64,000 nucleotides of DNA from Streptomyces sparsogenes. Lineage in GTDB: Bacteria > Actinomycetota > Actinomycetes > Streptomycetales > Streptomycetaceae. Shown piece after piece: positions 60,525 to 64,000 of the stretch. The notes under the pieces are model-generated. The model saw nothing but the letters and a program-made list of their open reading frames with translations, had not been told where the DNA came from and did not search any database. The stretch is taken from positions 81,937-145,936 of the forward strand of contig NZ_MAXF01000130.1 of the NCBI RefSeq assembly GCF_001704635.1. Direction: 5' to 3'. A program made the position numbers and the translations under genes. Positions within the stretch are counted from its first letter, which is position 1, and the number at the start of each line of letters is the position of its first letter.

Positions 60525-62114
60525 CTAATCCGGTTGCTCGTAGTCGGGATCGCCGAGGGCCTTCGAGATCTCCCCGAGTTCGAGATCCCGGTAGGCGTGC
60601 GTCAGATCCGTGATGGACGGCGGCTCATGACCTTGGGCGTCCTTCTTGCCCGCGTAGTACTCGTCCGGGTGCAGCATGATCTTCTTGACCAGCTCGGCAT
60701 TCTTGACGGGATCGGCGCCGAACGACACGGGGGTGTTCGATCCCGCCGGGTGGACGAGACCTCGGGAGATCAGTGAACTGACGGTGAGGGAAAGGCCTCC
60801 GACGGCGAGGCGGTCATTGAGCAACGACGTGTTCGCATGACTCCCGCCCGGGAACAGCTTGTCGAGGAGGCCCGTCAGCGGATCCATTTCCGACGAGAAC
60901 AGGCTCTGCGCGGCCCCTACCCCCGCCGTGTAGGCAATGTTGCCGATGAGTGCTTCCGGCGCGAGAACGGCTGTCGGCATGAAAAGCACGTTGACGTATC
61001 CGCCCTGGATCATGCTCTTCAGCAGCTCGTGCTCGTCACCGGTCTCGTTCGCTGCCTTGAGGAACAGCCCCAAGCCCTGGCCGGTTTGCCTTCCCAGCCC
61101 TTCGGCCCAGCGCCGAAGGGCTATGGGGTCCGCTCCTGGCGGAGGGGTCTGGCTTTGCGTCACTCCGGCGGCGTAGAACTGCATCAGCGGGCCGATCAGC
61201 GGCTTCATTTCGTTGTGCGTCAGTTTCGGCGCACCTTCGCCGAACAAGGCCTGCGAGACCTTGTGCATCAGGGCGTGCGCCCGCGGTTGACCGTCGACGT
61301 TCCCCATCGCCGTGGTGAGTACGGCGAGAAGCGTGGACCGCAGCGGGGGATTGAGCGAGGCCTCGCCGTAGAACAGATGCCGGATCTGGGCAGCGCTGAG
61401 GGAATTGGCGAAGTTCAGGGCAGCCGTCGGGTTGCTCCTGAGGGCATTGAGCAGGGCGATTTGCTGCTCGGGAGTGATGTGGTTGTGCTCCACCGAGTTG
61501 TCTCTGCCCACGAGCCTGCTGAGCGCCTCGACGACATGGCCGGTCGTCGCCTCGGTCAGCACGCCGCTGGCATAGGCGCTCACCAACGGCTGGATGTTGC
61601 CCGGCTGGGCCAGGAACTGCTCGATCTGCCGCACGTTCAGGGAATTGAAGAAGCCGGCGCAGAAGTACGGGTCGTCGGCGTGCTTGGCGAGCTCGCGTTC
61701 GACACGTTGGCGTTCGCCGGCGTTCATGACCGTCGGCAGCTCATGGGCCAGCGCGGCTCCCGCCTTGATCTGTGCCTGGTGCGCGGCCTCTTTCCGAAGC
61801 ATCTGAACGAAGGTTTCGACGGCCTTTCCATCGGCACGGATCGGCTGGTTCCGCCCCCGTACGAGAACACCTCCTGCGCGCAGGAACGCCTGGCCGACGG
61901 TCCTCACGTCCCGATCGGTGTAATACGCGGCCGCCACCTGCCTGGCCACATTCGCGTCAATGGCCTCGGCGACGCAGGGCCCACCGCCGTTCTCATACGC
62001 CAGGAGAGACGGCGTCAGCACAGTGCGCACCCAGGTCTGGAGCTGCTCGGCACCCTGGGTGCACACATCGGAGTACCTGGCGAGGTACTCGGGAATCGCG
62101 GAGACGGTGGTCAT
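60525..62114 (-). CDS. T7SS-associated protein of unknown function (DUF6571-like)
   Basis: 529-residue soluble, mainly alpha-helical protein. DDPYFCAGFFNSLNVRQIEQ resembles the DDPxFxAGFFNxLG pattern of the DUF6571-type proteins of actinobacterial ESX loci (from memory, not verified). The N-terminus AIPEYLARYSDVCTQGAEQL is helical like a WXG partner. The C-terminus is charged. The gene starts at ATG 62114, with an alternative GTG at 62126 directly after the previous stop. It may be a secreted effector or a structural part of the secretion system. Confidence 0.65.
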   Translation of the reverse strand: MTTVSAIPEYLARYSDVCTQGAEQLQTWVRTVLTPSLLAYENGGGPCVAEAIDANVARQVAAAYYTDRDVRTVGQAFLRAGGVLVRGRNQPIRADGKAVETFVQMLRKEAAHQAQIKAGAALAHELPTVMNAGERQRVERELAKHADDPYFCAGFFNSLNVRQIEQFLAQPGNIQPLVSAYASGVLTEATTGHVVEALSRLVGRDNSVEHNHITPEQQIALLNALRSNPTAALNFANSLSAAQIRHLFYGEASLNPPLRSTLLAVLTTAMGNVDGQPRAHALMHKVSQALFGEGAPKLTHNEMKPLIGPLMQFYAAGVTQSQTPPPGADPIALRRWAEGLGRQTGQGLGLFLKAANETGDEHELLKSMIQGGYVNVLFMPTAVLAPEALIGNIAYTAGVGAAQSLFSSEMDPLTGLLDKLFPGGSHANTSLLNDRLAVGGLSLTVSSLISRGLVHPAGSNTPVSFGADPVKNAELVKKIMLHPDEYYAGKKDAQGHEPPSITDLTHAYRDLELGEISKALGDPDYEQPD

Positions 62115-62126
62115 GTCGCCTTGCAC

Positions 62127-62423
62127 CTAATGCTTGGTCTTCTCGGCCTTTTCGGCAGCGCGCGCCGCGGTGGTCGCGCTGTTCACCTGCGACTGGTATC
62201 TGAGGGCCGCTTCCTTGAGCGCGGTGAGCGCCTTCTGCTGGCGCTGGAATTCGATTTCGAAGCGATCGCGTTTCGCGCCCTGCCAGTTGTCGCTGTGCGG
62301 ACTGCCGAAGAGGGTGTGACGCTGGCCGTTGCGCAGCCAGATGAACCAGTCCAGTTTCTCGACGAGCTGGGAAAGCTGCTGACTGAGCCGAGCGGCGGCG
62401 GCGAAGTCGTACTTCGGTGGCAT
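62127..62423 (-). CDS. WXG-motif ESX-like protein
   Basis: 98-residue helical protein with W-x-G in DNWQGAKRDRFE at about residues 47-49, as in WXG100 proteins; the flanking helices are LSQQLSQLVEKLDWFIWL and QKALTALKEAALRYQSQV, and the tail is Lys/Ala-rich. GGGGGAA is 7 bp before ATG 62423. It ends 12 bp before the next gene starts. It would pair with the 93-residue WXG100 protein. Confidence 0.75.
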   Translation of the reverse strand: MPPKYDFAAAARLSQQLSQLVEKLDWFIWLRNGQRHTLFGSPHSDNWQGAKRDRFEIEFQRQQKALTALKEAALRYQSQVNSATTAARAAEKAEKTKH

Positions 62424-62546
62424 CAGTCGGTTCCCCCCATGTGGTTCACGCGAGAATTCTCCGCTCGGGGGTGCGCCGTGTCATTGACCTCGGGCGCACA
62501 GTCCATGTGCCTTCCGTGCAATGCGGCATATGCACACGCCCGGGGG

Positions 62547-64000
62547 TCAGTTGGCCACCTGTACCCCCGCCGCGATCCCGTCCACCACGAGGTAGCCCCG
62601 CCCCGGCAGCGGCTCCATGCGGTCGTAGCGGGGCAGTTCGGTGCCCAGGAGGTCGCCGTCCAGGTCGTGGTCGGGGGACAGGAGGACGCCGCAGCGGCTG
62701 TCGCGGGCGCGTTGGGTCCAGTGGCCGTAGGCGCGGCGCAGGGCGTCGGCGCGGCCGGCGGCGATCAGGTGGTGGCCGGCGGTGGGGGAGGAGAGCCACT
62801 GTTCGAGGAGGCCGCGCTCGTCGTCGACCGTGTCGGCGTCGTCGGCCAGCAGCAGCGCGGGCCGGTCGAGGGGGAGGGCCAGGAGGGCCTGCTCCAGGTC
62901 GTCGTACGTGGTGGCCAGCGCGGTCAGCCCGGGCAGGTCCCGCAGCGGGGAGCGGCGGGGGGCGAAGCCGACGAGCGCGGGCGGGGCGTCGGCGGAGGCC
63001 GCCACGAGGCGGGCGACGGTGCACAGCGCCGTGCTGCGGCCGGACCGCTGGGGCCCGGCGATCAGCGCGTGCTCGCGCTCGTACAGCCGGAGCCCGGCGC
63101 AGCCGAGGGTGTCGGAGTCCAGGCCGACGGGGAGCCACCAGGGGTCCGCGGCGGTCCGGGCCGGGGCGGTGAGGGCGGTGGCGGGGACCTCGGTGGGCAG
63201 CAGCCCGACCTCCGGCGCGGAGCGTGCGGCCCCGGCCCAGCGGGCGGCGGTCTCGGCGACGGCCGCCGCCAGGTCCTCGCCCGGCCAGCCGATCTGGACC
63301 ACCTGCCGGTTGGCGGCCACGACCGCCCGGCCGGGCACGGGGGCGGGGACCGAGCCCCGCGGCACGTCGAAGTATCCGTACTCGCCGGGGTCCGCCAGCC
63401 GCAGCAGCAGCTTGGTCTGGGTCAGGGCGGACCAGGCCGACGGCACGGCGCCCGAGCGGTCGGCGCTGACCGCGAAGCGGATGCCGACGGCCGGGCCGTC
63501 GGCGTAGACCCGGGCGAGCTCGTCGATCAGGTTCATGCCCGCCACGTCCTTGTCGAGGTCCGACAGGAGGGCCCCGAGGTTGTCCAGCAGCACCAGCCAG
63601 TCGGGAGCTCCCGCGGGCCCGCGGGCCTTGCGCTCGTCGAGTTCCCGGCGCAGCAGCTTGATCAGCCGCACTTGACGCTCCCGCTCGGCCGACCCGATGT
63701 GCGCCCCGGTGTGCGGCAGGGCGGCCAGCGGGGCCAGGTCGCCCGCGCCCAGGTCGAGGGCGAAGAGGTGGAGCCGGTCGGGTGGACGGGAGCCGGCCGT
63801 GGCCAGGGCGAGGGCGGCCAGCGCGGTGGAGGTGCCCGAGCCGCCGCCCCCGTAGATCAGCAGGTTTCCGGCGGCCGGGTCCCAGCCGACGGGGTACTGC
63901 CGCTGGCGGTCGGGGTCGTCGGCGAGAGCCCAGGCGGGCAGCCCGGCGGCCTCGGTGTGCAGGCCCTGGTCGGCGACCGGGGGAAGGTCCGCGCGGTGGA
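62547..64000 (-). CDS. EccC-like FtsK/SpoIIIE ATPase, cut by window edge
   Basis: C-terminal part of an ESX ATPase, open to the right edge (485 codons or more). Two nucleotide-binding folds are visible: the first with GGGGSGTSTALAAL, no Walker lysine, and WLVLLDNLGALL; the second with GPQRSGRSTALCTV, where Arg replaces the lysine, and ALLLADDADTV. Degenerate P-loops are usual for the second and third ATPase domains of EccC, which drive type VII secretion at the membrane. The N-terminal part must lie beyond 64000. A 123-bp gap without a gene precedes the WXG-motif gene. Confidence 0.85.
   Translation of the reverse strand, partial: HRADLPPVADQGLHTEAAGLPAWALADDPDRQRQYPVGWDPAAGNLLIYGGGGSGTSTALAALALATAGSRPPDRLHLFALDLGAGDLAPLAALPHTGAHIGSAERERQVRLIKLLRRELDERKARGPAGAPDWLVLLDNLGALLSDLDKDVAGMNLIDELARVYADGPAVGIRFAVSADRSGAVPSAWSALTQTKLLLRLADPGEYGYFDVPRGSVPAPVPGRAVVAANRQVVQIGWPGEDLAAAVAETAARWAGAARSAPEVGLLPTEVPATALTAPARTAADPWWLPVGLDSDTLGCAGLRLYEREHALIAGPQRSGRSTALCTVARLVAASADAPPALVGFAPRRSPLRDLPGLTALATTYDDLEQALLALPLDRPALLLADDADTVDDERGLLEQWLSSPTAGHHLIAAGRADALRRAYGHWTQRARDSRCGVLLSPDHDLDGDLLGTELPRYDRMEPLPGRGYLVVDGIAAGVQVAN

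Overview
The window is chromosomal DNA from an actinomycete, almost certainly a Streptomyces. The DNA has very high GC, with strong third-position G/C bias that opens long spurious antisense frames. GTG and TTG starts are common, and many genes overlap by ATGA/GTGA. It carries rbpA, a separate lnt-ppm1 pair, MocR/ROK/LacI/AraC regulators, an actinobacterial RNA polymerase-binding protein and a type VII secretion (ESX-like) locus. No rRNA, tRNA or CRISPR array was seen.

Layout. 0.1-8 kb is conserved core: lipoprotein N-acyltransferase (lnt) and polyprenol-phosphate mannose synthase (ppm1); an antisense six-gene, translationally coupled Mrp/Mbh-type cation antiporter operon that lacks an MrpA subunit; fxsA; and rbpA behind a textbook SigR promoter. 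8-15.9 kb: a yczE-like membrane protein divergent from a MocR regulator, a MITE-like palindromic repeat, an ATPase with a lysine-less P-loop plus a tiny membrane protein, an ankyrin protein, a secreted GH16 glucanase, a MerR regulator from an apparently leaderless promoter with a 19-bp spacer, and a PrxQ-type peroxiredoxin. 15.9-22.6 kb: a GH2 beta-galactosidase with a ROK regulator, and a class B penicillin-binding protein.

22.7-41 kb is a complete L-rhamnose island. One arm (minus strand) runs rhaI, a bifunctional aldolase/dehydrogenase (rhaEW type), rhaB, lutA, lutB, lutC. The other arm (plus strand) runs an ABC sugar importer (ATPase, two permeases, lipoprotein), a mutarotase, a fucose/arabinose-isomerase-like protein and two LacI paralogues. 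Together these would import rhamnose, isomerise and phosphorylate it, cleave it to DHAP and lactaldehyde, oxidise that to lactate, and pass lactate through LutABC to pyruvate. A solo TnpB element (no TnpA) sits inside the catabolic arm between rhaI and rhaEW. The two LacI genes share long identical DNA tracts, a sign of gene conversion. LacI-type operators lie between the two arms.

41-50.7 kb is mixed: flavin monooxygenase, lipoprotein, small membrane protein, acyltransferase-3 protein with a Ser/Thr-rich membrane protein, YjbQ, an MFS exporter, a secreted PHB-depolymerase-like esterase and a secreted D-Ala-D-Ala carboxypeptidase.

50.7-64 kb is the most interesting part. A 1588-residue Rhs/YD-repeat protein has a putative T7SS-type N-terminus and a variable C-terminal domain, and is followed 18 bp later by a small likely immunity gene. 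Upstream on the same strand are a Ser/Thr kinase with an extracellular peptidoglycan-binding domain, a WXG100 protein, a 500-residue T7SS-associated protein of unknown function, a second WXG-motif protein and an EccC-like ATPase running off the right edge. I infer that this is an ESX-like system with its own Rhs effector and a wall-sensing kinase.
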